DNA of 64,000 nt from Leucobacter zeae (GCF_016758175.1 NZ_QYAB01000001.1:371089-435088), one strand, 5' to 3'; positions 40,861-48,947 are shown, counted from the stretch's first letter. Program-made: numbers and translations. Notes: generated by a model from the sequence alone, not told the origin.

Positions 40861-40968
40861 GAACCGCTCATAGCTCCAGACAAGGGCCTGTAGCTCACAG
40901 CACACTTCGGAAGATGCCGCATTGTGAGCGGTTTCGGCAGGCGCCGCCTATATCTCCAGGCGAGGGCC
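40861..40968. promoter_or_regulatory. candidate oriT and promoter region upstream of the relaxase
   Basis: AACCGCTCA (40862-40870) and TGAGCGGTT (40925-40933) are inverted. CTCCAGACAAGGGCC (40874-40888) and CTCCAGGCGAGGGCC (40954-40968) are direct repeats. They lie within 150 bp of the relaxase start in the only long gap next to it. MobF relaxases commonly cut in their own upstream region. The nick site cannot be identified by eye. Confidence 0.5.
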
Positions 40969-41123
40969 AACAACGGTGCTCCTGAGCAGATTGGTGTAAC
41001 CATGGACTTTGGCAGTTGGATTGAGTGTGCAGGTCTGGTGTTCGCAGTGGCGAGGGCGGTGCTCTCCGTTTCGCGCAAGCTGTGCATGCGCGCCCGCGCT
41101 CGACGAGGGAAGCACCGAAGGGA

Positions 41124-41588
41124 TTAAGCCCGTGGTGTGGAACGGTGGGCAGCCTTCCGGCACCCGGCGCCGCAGTATTTGCGGCGCCGGGTCTTGCCTG
41201 ACGGCAGCTCGCGCTTACACCACGCGCAGCGCGCCGACGAGAGGTCGGAGCTGGCTCGATGCGCGCGCTTTCTGCAACGCGCGCTACAGAAACGATGCTC
41301 GGCCGAAGCCGGCAGGAACACCTCGCGACACCGCGGAGCCGCGCAGGTGTAGAGCAGCAGACCTTCGACGTGCTCGCGCCGGGCAGCCCGGGCTTGTTCG
41401 ACGAGCCGCTGGCAGCGGTCGCTGCAGTAGCGCCGCTGCCGCGACGGAGTCAGGAACCGAACCCCGCACTTGAGTCTCTCGCATTCGACTTCCCAGCCTT
41501 GCTCGTTGTCGGCTGGTGAGGCGGGGTGAGCTAGGCCGCGATTTCGTCGCACTGAAGCTTCGTAGGTTCGTTGAGATGCCGTTTTCAT
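41124..41588 (-). CDS. triple zinc-finger-like repeat protein
   Basis: 154 aa, ATG 41588. Three tandem Cys motifs of about 26 residues: CERLKCGVRFLTPSRQRRYC-SDRC, CAAPRCREVFLPASAEHRFC-SARC, CAWCKRELPSGKTRRRKYC-GAGC. Each has two Cys pairs and a basic middle, as in zinc ribbons that bind DNA or RNA. The first 25 residues are basic. It is transcribed leftward toward the relaxase gene and could act with the relaxosome. The family is not recognised; metal binding is inferred from the spacing. Confidence 0.7.
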   Translation of the reverse strand: MKTASQRTYEASVRRNRGLAHPASPADNEQGWEVECERLKCGVRFLTPSRQRRYCSDRCQRLVEQARAARREHVEGLLLYTCAAPRCREVFLPASAEHRFCSARCRKRAHRASSDLSSARCAWCKRELPSGKTRRRKYCGAGCRKAAHRSTPRA

Positions 41589-41682
41589 GAGGACCGCCCT
41601 ACGTTTTGAGCAGCGATCAGCTTCGCATCCACTCGGATCCCCGACCTGCGAGGCTCGTGGAGCTTGGAGTCATCGATCGCGC

Positions 41683-41940
41683 TCATGCGTCGCTGGGCTC
41701 CTGCGTCGACTTGCTCTCTCGGGAATCATCCTCGAGCACCGCTTTTCGTGCCCTTCCGCTGCCGTTGTTGCGACAGTCGGGACATAGGTGCATTGCGAAC
41801 CACACGCACATGTTGCTTCTGGGAGTCTCTCGGGGCCACTTGGACATGTCGTGCGCGACGAGGTGCCCGCAGCGGTGATGGATGGCTGCGAGCTGTTCTT
41901 CAACCGATTCGGTGACGTCGTCTGCCTGGTCGTCAGTCAT
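41683..41940 (-). CDS. small His/Cys-rich protein (85 aa)
   Basis: ATG 41940 with GGAGCTC upstream on its strand. It starts MTDDQADDVTESVEEQLAAI, then HHRCGHLVAHDMSKW and MHLCPDCRNN, giving HRCGH and CPDC as a likely zinc knuckle. No other motif. It precedes the 41124 gene with a gap of about 95 bp and may be co-transcribed with it. Confidence 0.6.
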   Translation of the reverse strand: MTDDQADDVTESVEEQLAAIHHRCGHLVAHDMSKWPRETPRSNMCVWFAMHLCPDCRNNGSGRARKAVLEDDSRESKSTQEPSDA

Positions 41941-42273
41941 TGATGAGCTCCATTTCGCATCGGACTCCGTGCCCGATCACTATCGAGATGCTCGGGCGCG
42001 CGCAGCTGAGGACACGGAACGCGGGACGCGGAAATCCTCGAATGCCAATCGTGTAAGGAGAAAGTCCAGCGAAACGGAGTGGAGCTGGACACGCAGCGGC
42101 GGAGCCGGTGCTGGGTGACTGAATGCGGCAAGCAACGAAGCAGCGGTGTTGGTTGAGGCGCATGGCGATGATGAATGCGAATGGCGTGAGTGACGGCCGA
42201 GCATTGGTGCTGAGGGTGAAGACTTGGGGGTGAACCTCTCCCCTCCGGTGCGCCCGGAGCTGCTTCGAGGGAT
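41941..42273. other. 333-bp gap with no gene I can support
   Basis: The gap separates the leftward zinc proteins from the rightward FHA gene. The open frames here are short or in poor composition. No repeat or hairpin stands out. Confidence 0.4.
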
Positions 42274-43053
42274 GTGACCGATACAGCTCAGATTCAGTGC
42301 ACGTTCTGCCTCCTCGTCAACGTGGTGACGTCCGACGATTCCCTCTGCAACAACTGTGGGCTTGACCTCTCCCGGATCCGCGACGCAGGTGACCGTCCGC
42401 CGGTGCATCCGCGACCGGAGATCCAGGCCGCTCCCGCAGAGCCCCGGATGAAGCCGAAACGGAAGCGTAAGCCGCTCTCCAAGTCCAAACCGTCGAAGGA
42501 ACCCGATGCCATGGACGCCGCGGTGGATCGGCCCGTGTCACCGAACACGATCGGCGACACGGATCTGGGGCGGCGCATGGCCGACGACTTGCTCGGCATC
42601 GGCGCGACAGAGACGTCGCAGCCGGTCGACGAACGCTTCGAGGCGACAGTCTTCATGGGAGTAGCGACATCCGAGCCGACGCCGGAACCTGGCGCGACGT
42701 CGTGGCTTCTGGAGTTCGAGGGCGACACGAGCATCGTCCTGCCCAGCGACGACGTCGTACTCGGGCGACACCCCGAGGACACAGACGACGCCATGCTGAT
42801 CGATGTCCCCGACCCCATGCGTCGCCTGTCGCGGACGCACGCGCGACTTCGACGCGACGCGACAAACGACATCTGGACGATCGAGGACATGGGTTCCAGC
42901 AACGGCGTCAGCCTCTACGACAGCGACACCCGTACCTGGCGTCGCGTGTCGCCGCGACAGCCGATCATCGCGACCGAGTATGTCGCGCTCGGTCCCCTGC
43001 GGGCGCGACTCGCGCGTCGCGACACGAAGTCGCCCTCGGCTACGACGACGTAG
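42274..43053 (+). CDS. zinc-ribbon plus FHA-domain protein
   Basis: GTG 42274, 259 aa. Residues 8-35: IQCTFCLLVNV ... SLCNNCGLDL, a zinc ribbon. A Lys-rich, Pro-rich linker (KPKRKRKPLSKSKPSKEP) is followed by an FHA domain (about 150-250): LPSDDVVLGRHPED, then RRLSRTHARLRRD and IEDMGSSNGVSLYD, with the conserved GR, S-x-x-H and N-G residues that bind phosphothreonine. Phospho-Thr binding implies signalling through a host Ser/Thr kinase. No kinase is visible in the element. Confidence 0.85.
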   Translation: MTDTAQIQCTFCLLVNVVTSDDSLCNNCGLDLSRIRDAGDRPPVHPRPEIQAAPAEPRMKPKRKRKPLSKSKPSKEPDAMDAAVDRPVSPNTIGDTDLGRRMADDLLGIGATETSQPVDERFEATVFMGVATSEPTPEPGATSWLLEFEGDTSIVLPSDDVVLGRHPEDTDDAMLIDVPDPMRRLSRTHARLRRDATNDIWTIEDMGSSNGVSLYDSDTRTWRRVSPRQPIIATEYVALGPLRARLARRDTKSPSATTT

Positions 43054-43234
43054 CGTCCCGTTATCACCGAGGACGCTCGCGAGTCGCGACTCACCTCCCT
43101 CTCCCTGTCCCCTCCCCGCGACAGTTCGCGAGATACGACGACAAGTGCCACCGCCCTCACACACCGATCTTGTCGCCGCGTCGATCACCTACAGGCGACA
43201 CCCGACCATCACCCCCTAGAGAACTGGAGCAACC

Positions 43235-43724
43235 ATGTCTGTCCCCGATATGTTCGAGATCGCTCACAAGTGCGGTCACACCGGGACCCGCGACCTCTCC
43301 GATGTCGCCGCCGGCCAGCGGGCTGGCAAGGCCGCCTGGTGGTCCGAGCGACCGTGCTTCGACTGCTTCAAGAAGTCGTCGAACCGCAAGATTTCCAAGG
43401 AGCTCCAGTCGGAACGCGATGCCCTGCACCAGGAGGCGATCGCGGATCAGGAGCGGTCAGGTCTCCCGCTCCTCCGGGGTAGCGACAAGCAGGTCTCGTG
43501 GGCGATCGATGAGCGCTTCAAGCTGCTCCGGGCCGCGTACGAGGACCTCGTGCAGGCTGGCGACATGCACGAGGACGACTTCGAGAGCGACATCTTGTCG
43601 CTCGCGCGCCGCGTCGACGTCGCCAAGTGGTGGATCGACAACCGCGAAGCGACGTCCGAGATGATGATCGAACTGCTCGCCGACCCCGGCATCGAGGCAG
43701 GCGTGAACGAGAACCCCCTACTAA
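43235..43724 (+). CDS. hypothetical protein with C-H zinc motif, end uncertain (frameshift)
   Basis: ATG 43235, with GAGCAACC upstream. The N-terminal part HKCGHTGTRDLSD then RPCFDCFKKSSNRK shows HxxC / CxxC zinc ligands; a helical middle and acidic LADPGIEAGV follow. The frame then has no stop until 44230 and would cross a terminator and the next gene, which is not credible. In the C5 run 43714-43718, removal of one C gives NENPY and a stop at 43722-43724, so the true end is probably there. A homopolymer insertion (real or sequencing) is the simplest explanation. Confidence 0.6.
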
Positions 43725-43758
43725 CCTGTCGGCCACATAAGCGAAGACCTCGCCCGAA

Positions 43759-43800
43759 CGTGATGTGCTCACATTCCTTCTGGGATGTGAGCACATCACG
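43759..43800 (+). terminator. strong rho-independent terminator
   Basis: CGTGATGTGCTCACAT (43759-43774) pairs perfectly with ATGTGAGCACATCACG (43785-43800); TCC and GGG extend the stem inward to a TTCT loop, and TTTCTG follows on the + strand. It ends the 43235 gene. Confidence 0.8.
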
Positions 43801-43871
43801 TTTCTGCAGTCGCGACATGCCGCGGTATGCCGGTACTCACCTACCGAAGCACTTCATTCCACTCTCGGAGC

Positions 43872-44195
43872 ATGGGGCATCTCATCTACGCCAACACCAG
43901 CTACGAGTTCGACGATCGCGTGCTCGCTCACGTGCAGGCCGCGGTGATGCGCAAGTTCCGCAAGCAGGAGTGCTTCCTGCTGAGCTGGGCCAAGGGCGAA
44001 GAACACGGCGGCGGTCGGGTGTCGATCTGGATGTCACCGAGCATCCAGGTCGTATTTCAGTTCGCGGGCGGCCGGAAGCCGAAGCTGAACAAGGAGTGGG
44101 TCGCGGCACTCGAGCAGCTCTCGCACTCGCCCAGGGGCATGGTCATCATCGCCGAGAAGGATCTTCCCAATCTGCGCGAGCATCACGCGCAGTAG
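43872..44195 (+). CDS. DUF7882-type small protein
   Basis: 107 aa, ATG 43872. It begins MGHLIYANTSYEFDDRVLAH, then FRKQECFLLSWAKG, IWMSPSIQVVFQF and NKEWVAALEQLS, the recurring pattern of a small protein family (DUF7882) seen in many Microbacteriaceae genomes. The function is unknown. The frame overlaps the spurious extension of the 43235 frame. The family match is from memory and supports the suggested host range. Confidence 0.75.
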   Translation: MGHLIYANTSYEFDDRVLAHVQAAVMRKFRKQECFLLSWAKGEEHGGGRVSIWMSPSIQVVFQFAGGRKPKLNKEWVAALEQLSHSPRGMVIIAEKDLPNLREHHAQ

Positions 44196-44296
44196 CGCCT
44201 GCGCCGTCGAGAGCGAGCATTACACCATAGCGACGAGTCCCATGTAGCGGAACGCGCGTGTTACCTCGCGAGCCGAGTCGCGTCCGGCCTCGACTG

Positions 44297-44641
44297 TCAG
44301 CGGAAGAACGAGGCCGCGAAGCTGAACGTTGTACTGAGCGGAGCGAACATCGCGATTCCGATGGCAATGCCCGCGCGGGCCCTCCCAGACCGCTGTCTCA
44401 ATGCGACGAGGCCGAGGATGAGCGCGGTGATCGACGTGAGTCCGATCACGAAGAGCATCGAAGCTCGTACCACCATCGATCCGCTGAGATCTTCCGTCGT
44501 GTCTGTCGTTGGCGCTAGGAAGGGTTCGGCCATGATCCAGAGCAGGCTGACAACGAAGGTGATCAGCCCCAGCACAAAGGCTGCAGTTGCTATCCCATAG
44601 CGCTCCTGCGGTGGGGTGTTTGGATAGTATGACCCGTTCAT
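44297..44641 (-). CDS. DUF4190-like membrane protein
   Basis: 114 aa, ATG 44641 with TAGGAGC upstream on its strand. Begins MNGSYYPNTPPQERYGIATA, with hydrophobic segments AFVLGLITFVVSLLWIM, ASMLFVIGLTSITALILGLV and GIAIGIAMFAPLSTT. Proline- and tyrosine-rich N-terminal segments before two or three helices are typical of DUF4190-like actinobacterial proteins. The gene is 10 bp downstream of the SRAP gene and may be co-transcribed with it. Confidence 0.65.
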   Translation of the reverse strand: MNGSYYPNTPPQERYGIATAAFVLGLITFVVSLLWIMAEPFLAPTTDTTEDLSGSMVVRASMLFVIGLTSITALILGLVALRQRSGRARAGIAIGIAMFAPLSTTFSFAASFFR

Positions 44642-44651
44642 GAAGTAGCTC

Positions 44652-45281
44652 CTACGCGGTCGTGAGTGCTCGCGAGATCTCGTCCGACGCGTGCTGCACT
44701 TCGGCGACGAGCTTGGCATCGCCGGGGCGCGCGGGGTTGAGCCACTCGTCGTGCATATCGCGCGGGAGTACGAGCGGCATCCTGCCCCAGTATTCCTCGG
44801 CTTCGCTGCCGGCGGGGGCGTCGCGGGTCACCATCGAGTAGGTGACGAGCTCGGTGCCGTCGTCGCGGGTCACGGTCGACGTGAGTGCCGCGACACCGAA
44901 TATCTCGTGCTCGGGCAGGTGGAAGCGGCCCTTCTTCTCGACATACCAGGTCGCCGGGAGGAGCGCTCGGTGCTGGAACGGCTTCTTCCAGGAGCGCATG
45001 AGGCGGTCGTCGCGCGAGTTGAATGCGCTGAACTTCACCGGTCCCGTGCCGTCGAGCCAGAGCCACCACCAGGCGAGCTGCATGTCGCGCGCACCTGCCG
45101 GATCGGCTCGAATGATCGGGTTCAGGTTGAGGGCGTTCTTCCCGGTGATCGTCGCCCCACCACCGCGCTCGTTCATCCACTGGTCGATGAGCGCGCGCGG
45201 TCCTGGCTCGCTCATCGGCTCGAGTCCGTCTGCGAGCTCGATGGTCTGTCCATTGCCGCCAAGTCCGTACGATGCGCACAT
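44652..45281 (-). CDS. yedK: SRAP (YedK/HMCES-like) abasic-site protein
   Basis: 209 aa starting MCASYGLGG; the second residue Cys is the catalytic nucleophile that crosslinks to abasic sites in single-stranded DNA. Conserved parts visible: NPIIRAD, SAFNSRDD (the N-x-R-x-E/D motif), RALLPATWYVE and GRMPLVLPRD. In the last motif, the His usual before RMP in the family (as in IHDRMP) is replaced by W-G. It protects ssDNA gaps; ICE copies may act during transfer of single-stranded DNA. The gene is on the leftward strand upstream of the DUF4190-like gene. Confidence 0.85.
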   Translation of the reverse strand: MCASYGLGGNGQTIELADGLEPMSEPGPRALIDQWMNERGGGATITGKNALNLNPIIRADPAGARDMQLAWWWLWLDGTGPVKFSAFNSRDDRLMRSWKKPFQHRALLPATWYVEKKGRFHLPEHEIFGVAALTSTVTRDDGTELVTYSMVTRDAPAGSEAEEYWGRMPLVLPRDMHDEWLNPARPGDAKLVAEVQHASDEISRALTTA

Positions 45282-45578
45282 GCGGCCAGACTATGACCTT
45301 GGGTCACGTCAAACCAAGGGGATGCGGATCGTGTATATAACAAACGTGTGTCTATGTCGCGCATTCCTCTGGCCCCAGAGTTTTCAGTCGGTCAGGAGAG
45401 CGGGTAGCGCGATTTCCTTCTCGCCCGGGGTACACTCACCGCGATAGATCTCCCCAGGACAAAGCGAAATGCAGAGTCCAGTCGCAGGCTCCAGCTGCCA
45501 AGTTTGTGCCCGTCAATTCGTGACTTACGGGCAGTACCCCCACTTCAAGGCGAACTCTGAGGATCAATCGACTCAGGG
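45282..45578. other. non-coding gap before the IS30 remnants
   Basis: About 300 bp with no gene I can support. It ends at the stop codon of the leftward IS30 remnant. Possible promoter of the leftward SRAP gene. Confidence 0.4.
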
Positions 45579-45690
45579 TTAGGCAGCTACGTCGATTAGC
45601 CTAGCGAGACCCTCTGACATGGAGTCCCAATCCAGCGTTTTGCGGGTTCGGGTGTTGATCTCATCGGCCACTCGCGCCAGCTCACCTGGT
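45579..45690 (-). pseudogene. C-terminal remnant of an IS30-family transposase (minus strand)
   Basis: Read leftward the frame gives GELARVADEINTRTRKTLDW, then DSMSEGLARLIDVAA and a TAA stop at 45579-45581. The motif ELAxVxDExNxRxRKTLxW is the C-terminus of IS30-family transposases. The rest is absent. It ends next to the oppositely oriented remnant at 45725. Confidence 0.7.
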
Positions 45691-45724
45691 ATCAGGCAGC
45701 GAGATGGGGCGTCACCAAGCATTC

Positions 45725-45967
45725 TCCGTCGTAACCGGCGTGCCAGTGTTCCTCTGCGACCCGGCCTCGCCTTGGCAGCGCGGTTCGAACGAGAACACGA
45801 ACGGGCTGCTGAGGCAGTATTTCCCCAAGGGAACCGACCTGTCCATTCACTCCGCGGAAGAGCTCGCCCGCGTGACGGACGAGCTCAATACGCGTCCGAG
45901 GAAGACGCTCGGCTGGCAGACACCCGCACAGAAGCTCCTCGATGCCCTACTCCAGCGGGACTTCTAA
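45725..45967 (+). pseudogene. C-terminal remnant of an IS30-family transposase (plus strand)
   Basis: The frame reads FSVVTGVPVFLCDPASPW, RGSNENTNGLLRQYFPKG, EELARVTDELNTRPRKTLGW and stops at 45967. NENTNGLLRQYFPKGTDL is the conserved IS30 DDE-end (the E is in NENTNG). The N-terminal two thirds are missing. Two IS30 tails in opposite orientation (see 45579) abut here, a scar of nested insertions and deletions. Confidence 0.8.
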
Positions 45968-46007
45968 GGGAAAGGCGAATGTCGGTGCTGGCCTCTAGGC
46001 TGTCGAC

Positions 46008-46397
46008 ATGGACGCTGGAACAGCATTGCGCGGGCTGATGACCGCGATTGACGAACGCCGTTGGTCGGACCTGAGCGATTATCTTCACCCGGATCTCGTC
46101 TGCCGGCTTGTGCACACCGGCGAGACGTTTTCGCGGGATCAGTGGATCGCGCTCAACGCCGAATACCCCGGGTTTGACCGCTTGCGGGTCGAGGAGTTCG
46201 TCGGGGGTGCCAGCGCGGCTGCGTGTCGATCGCATGTCACGTCAAGAACCTCGGACGGTATTCAGCATTTCGAATGCGCAAGTTTTGCCCAGGTGCAAGA
46301 CGGCCTTATCTCAAGGCTTACGGAGGTTTGGACAGACACTGATCAGAAACCGCCAGAGGGCGCTCGCCCTGAAAATGATGGGGAAACACGGGCCTAG
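46008..46397 (+). CDS. SnoaL/NTF2-like protein
   Basis: 129 aa, ATG 46008. Starts MDAGTALRGLMTAIDERRW with LSDYLHPDLVCRLVHTGETF, DRLRVEEFVGG and FECASFAQVQDGLISRLTEVW, the alpha-plus-beta pattern of SnoaL-like/NTF2-like proteins (a helix followed by a DYLHPD segment and a curved sheet). Function within the family ranges over small cyclases, isomerases and binding proteins; none can be chosen here. It lies just after the IS30 remnant, so it may have been brought in with it. Confidence 0.7.
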   Translation: MDAGTALRGLMTAIDERRWSDLSDYLHPDLVCRLVHTGETFSRDQWIALNAEYPGFDRLRVEEFVGGASAAACRSHVTSRTSDGIQHFECASFAQVQDGLISRLTEVWTDTDQKPPEGARPENDGETRA

Positions 46398-46800
46398 TCG
46401 TTCTCGACTATACGCACCACCGGAAGGCCGACCGGTAGTCCATGCCTGGCCACGCTTCGAGTCGTTGCGCGTCCGCGCATGAACGAGTTGAACGGCCCGA
46501 CCTGCCCCAACAGCAAGGGGTGGATCGGGCCGTTCTTGCATGGTTCGGGAGCCCCTGTATTGCGGCGACCCCTAGAATCCGCCCCTGGCTCGCGGTGGCC
46601 ACCAGGAACTCGATGTTGTCGTGCACGTCACCGATGAGCCCGATCTTCGGGCCGAGTTCGATTCGTATAGACAGATTGCTCCCGTCGTCCACCTGGAGGT
46701 ATGCGACGCACTCCTGCAAACGGCACTGTCTTGGCTGTTTTAGCGGGAAAGGCCGCCGTAGTAGCCTGGGTCCAGTCGATGTCGATTGGAGGAGGCGCCC
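46398..46800. other. non-coding gap with a terminator
   Basis: About 400 bp between the NTF2-like gene and the 46801 gene. It contains the hairpin at 46491-46534. A leftward open stretch near 46580-46720 (VDDGSNLSIRIELGPKIG) looks protein-like but has no start and no full frame, so it may be a broken gene. Confidence 0.4.
46491..46534. terminator. terminator hairpin
   Basis: AACGGCCCGA (46491-46500) pairs perfectly with TCGGGCCGTT (46525-46534) over a 24-nt loop with partial inner pairing. It lies downstream of the NTF2-like gene. Confidence 0.6.
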
Positions 46801-47352
46801 ATGTCCCTCGAAGAGCAGGCCAAGCAAGCGAACGCGGCAGCCGCAGCGCCGCCCCAGGAACCGGTTGCAGAGTACGCGACTCCCGACGACTACCCCGGTG
46901 CTCGAGAGCTCCTTGATATCTTCGAGAAATATCGGCTCCCGCGCGTTGGCCTGTACCGTGAACAGCGCCGTTCAAGGTCGTTGTTCGGATCCGAAGTCGT
47001 GCACTACGCACTTGAGACACACGGCTGGGTTCTTGTCGCGAATGAGGGATACGGAATTGAAGTCGCGGACCTCATCCTCACCGAAGACGGTCGCCTATAT
47101 AGCCGCCCAGATCATGCCAGCTGGAATCACGGACCGAGAGTGTCTGGAGTACGAAAGCGGGATTTCTATGTCCGAAAGCAGCACAAATTCGATGACCAGT
47201 ACATCTGGCCGCTCGATGAGGCTCATCGAATAACGCGGGAGCAGGCCCTCGCAACACCTGACGGCGCGCTCGTGGATTGGGCGCAGTACGCCATCGCACA
47301 CGGACGAGACGGTCAAGCAATAGCGCCGATACGCACTCGATATTCTGACTGA
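46801..47352 (+). CDS. hypothetical soluble protein (183 aa)
   Basis: ATG 46801 follows GGAGGAGG. The protein starts MSLEEQAKQANAAAAAPPQE and has a likely globular domain: DDYPGARELLDIFEKYRLPRV, LFGSEVVHYALETHGWVLVA, LILTEDGRLYSRPDHASW, HKFDDQYIWPLDEAHRITRE. No motif or family recognised. It stands between a terminator and the toxin-antitoxin operon and is cargo of unknown role. Confidence 0.65.
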   Translation: MSLEEQAKQANAAAAAPPQEPVAEYATPDDYPGARELLDIFEKYRLPRVGLYREQRRSRSLFGSEVVHYALETHGWVLVANEGYGIEVADLILTEDGRLYSRPDHASWNHGPRVSGVRKRDFYVRKQHKFDDQYIWPLDEAHRITREQALATPDGALVDWAQYAIAHGRDGQAIAPIRTRYSD

Positions 47353-47599
47353 CAGCCCAGCACGTGAGACTATCTGTTGCATAGCTCCACGCTAGGCGGT
47401 GGCAATCGCCGCTTGGAGAGGATGGGGTTGATCATCTGGGGGCTCACGTCATCGAACATCGACTGCATTCGATGAGCTTCCCGGGCACCGCTCCGCGGGG
47501 TCTCACCCATGGCGCGCAGGCGCTACAACGCGCACTAACGCGCATGAAGCCCCGCCCAACAGAGCCAGAGCAGGGGTTCGGAGTCGCGCGAGCGACGAA

Positions 47600-48421
47600 T
47601 TACGTGAATGACGCTTCGTATCTAATCTGGTCGTTGTGGAAGATCTTGATCTCAGCTTCAATGTTGTGCTGGAGAGCGGCTTCGTGAAGCCTCCGTGCGT
47701 TGGTCTCGGATGAGGTCATGCCGGTGTTTGGGTGAACTCGGCATGCGTTCTCAAGTTGCTTGGGGTGGATGAACCGCCCACCCAGATCATGCATCTGCTG
47801 ATCGTTGGCCCACCGACCGCGTGCGCGGGTGTTTACCGTAGCTGTTTCGGCTTCGACGTCGATGATGGTGAGCGCGGTGTATTCGACACCGTCGTAGCGC
47901 AGCTCTCGAAGCGTCCAATCCACGATGCCGCTCCACCCCAGGGTGCCTTCCTGGACGAAGTTCTCTCCGCGGCCGATGCACTGTTTCCGAAGGTTGTCGG
48001 CGAGCTGCGTGGCCTGGTGCTGAATGATCCCTGACACTTCGCGCGGCGAAAGCGTCCCGCCAGGGGCGTCGGGGCGAGGCTCAAGATAGTCCTGTGCGAT
48101 CAGCTCCCGGAGCAGGACGTCTCGTGCATGATCAGGGTCAATACGACGAAAATCTTCAAGATCTAGCACTGCGTTGAGAATCGTCGACTTGCCGGCTCCG
48201 GGCGGCCCTGCTGTGTACACCGCGCTGCGCTGTTGCTTGCCGGCCCTCATCTGGGCGGAGAACACAGGAAGAGCGGCTTTCATAATCCGCTGGAAGGTGG
48301 TGGTATCCGGGAGTCGGATGAAGTCGAGCGGGGCTGGCGCGGAATGGTCTGGGTCCAGGGCTTGCAGCAAGTAGGAGTAGCGGGCTTCTTGTTCTTCGGA
48401 AAGCTGTGCGGCGCTAGTCAT
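47600..48421 (-). CDS. zeta-toxin family kinase
   Basis: 273 aa, ATG 48421 overlapping the upstream antitoxin gene. The Walker A is AGPPGAGKSTILN (near residue 74), followed by RRIDPDHARD and QEGTLGWSGIVD, as in zeta/PezT toxins, which phosphorylate UDP-N-acetylglucosamine and stop cell-wall synthesis. The preceding gene is the antitoxin. The catalytic Asp is plausibly in RIDPDHARD. The pair acts as an addiction module that stabilises the element. Confidence 0.85.
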   Translation of the reverse strand: MTSAAQLSEEQEARYSYLLQALDPDHSAPAPLDFIRLPDTTTFQRIMKAALPVFSAQMRAGKQQRSAVYTAGPPGAGKSTILNAVLDLEDFRRIDPDHARDVLLRELIAQDYLEPRPDAPGGTLSPREVSGIIQHQATQLADNLRKQCIGRGENFVQEGTLGWSGIVDWTLRELRYDGVEYTALTIIDVEAETATVNTRARGRWANDQQMHDLGGRFIHPKQLENACRVHPNTGMTSSETNARRLHEAALQHNIEAEIKIFHNDQIRYEASFT

Positions 48422-48947
48422 GCTGTTGAGCGTGTGGGGTCCGTGCGAGGGCGGCTTGCAGCTGTGCGTGCTGTCCCTCGGTGAGGAAACCCTGGACAAA
48501 GGCATCTTGAAGTTGGCCGACTGTACCTGGAATGCGTGCGCCGTCATAGGGGAAGCCAGCCTCGTCGACCGGATAACGATCCGTGGTACGTGGTAGTTGC
48601 CTGACGATCTGAGTCAGATCGGAGAACGGCTTATGCGAGACGATGGCCTCAGCCACCCGCTGAAAGAGACTGGGCTGGAAGTCGAGAGTGTCGGCTGCCT
48701 GGCGACGCATACCGTTGACGATGGACTGAGCGTGCGCCAAGACTTCGGGGTTCGAAGTGATTGCGGCGCTCGGACGTTCGTCTCGCTGGATTCGCACGAC
48801 TTGAGTGTTCAGCCGCCCTGAAGCATCGACGGTCTGAAACAGAACGACCGTCCCCGGCTGAGGCTTCTGGCTCTTGAGGCGGCGGATGCCGGTTTTTGGC
48901 GCAGACGCGCGAAGAGTCTTTCGATATGGCGTGGAGAAATCGCTCAT
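48414..48947 (-). CDS. antitoxin of the zeta-type pair
   Basis: 177 aa, ATG 48947 with GAGGAGG upstream on its strand; overlaps the toxin start by 8 nt. Begins MSDFSTPYRKTLRASAPKTG; a central helical part SIVNGMRRQAADTLDFQPSL and a C-terminal QDAFVQGFLTEGQHAQLQAA. Much larger than epsilon antitoxin, which suggests a PezA-like or a different antitoxin with a long N-terminal part. Assignment is by gene order and overlap, not by a domain. Confidence 0.7.
   Translation of the reverse strand: MSDFSTPYRKTLRASAPKTGIRRLKSQKPQPGTVVLFQTVDASGRLNTQVVRIQRDERPSAAITSNPEVLAHAQSIVNGMRRQAADTLDFQPSLFQRVAEAIVSHKPFSDLTQIVRQLPRTTDRYPVDEAGFPYDGARIPGTVGQLQDAFVQGFLTEGQHAQLQAALARTPHAQQHD

Noticed and set aside
43725-44230. 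Extension of the 43235 gene to a 331-residue protein
   Set aside because: It would cross a strong terminator and the DUF7882 gene in another frame; a one-base indel at C5 is a better explanation.
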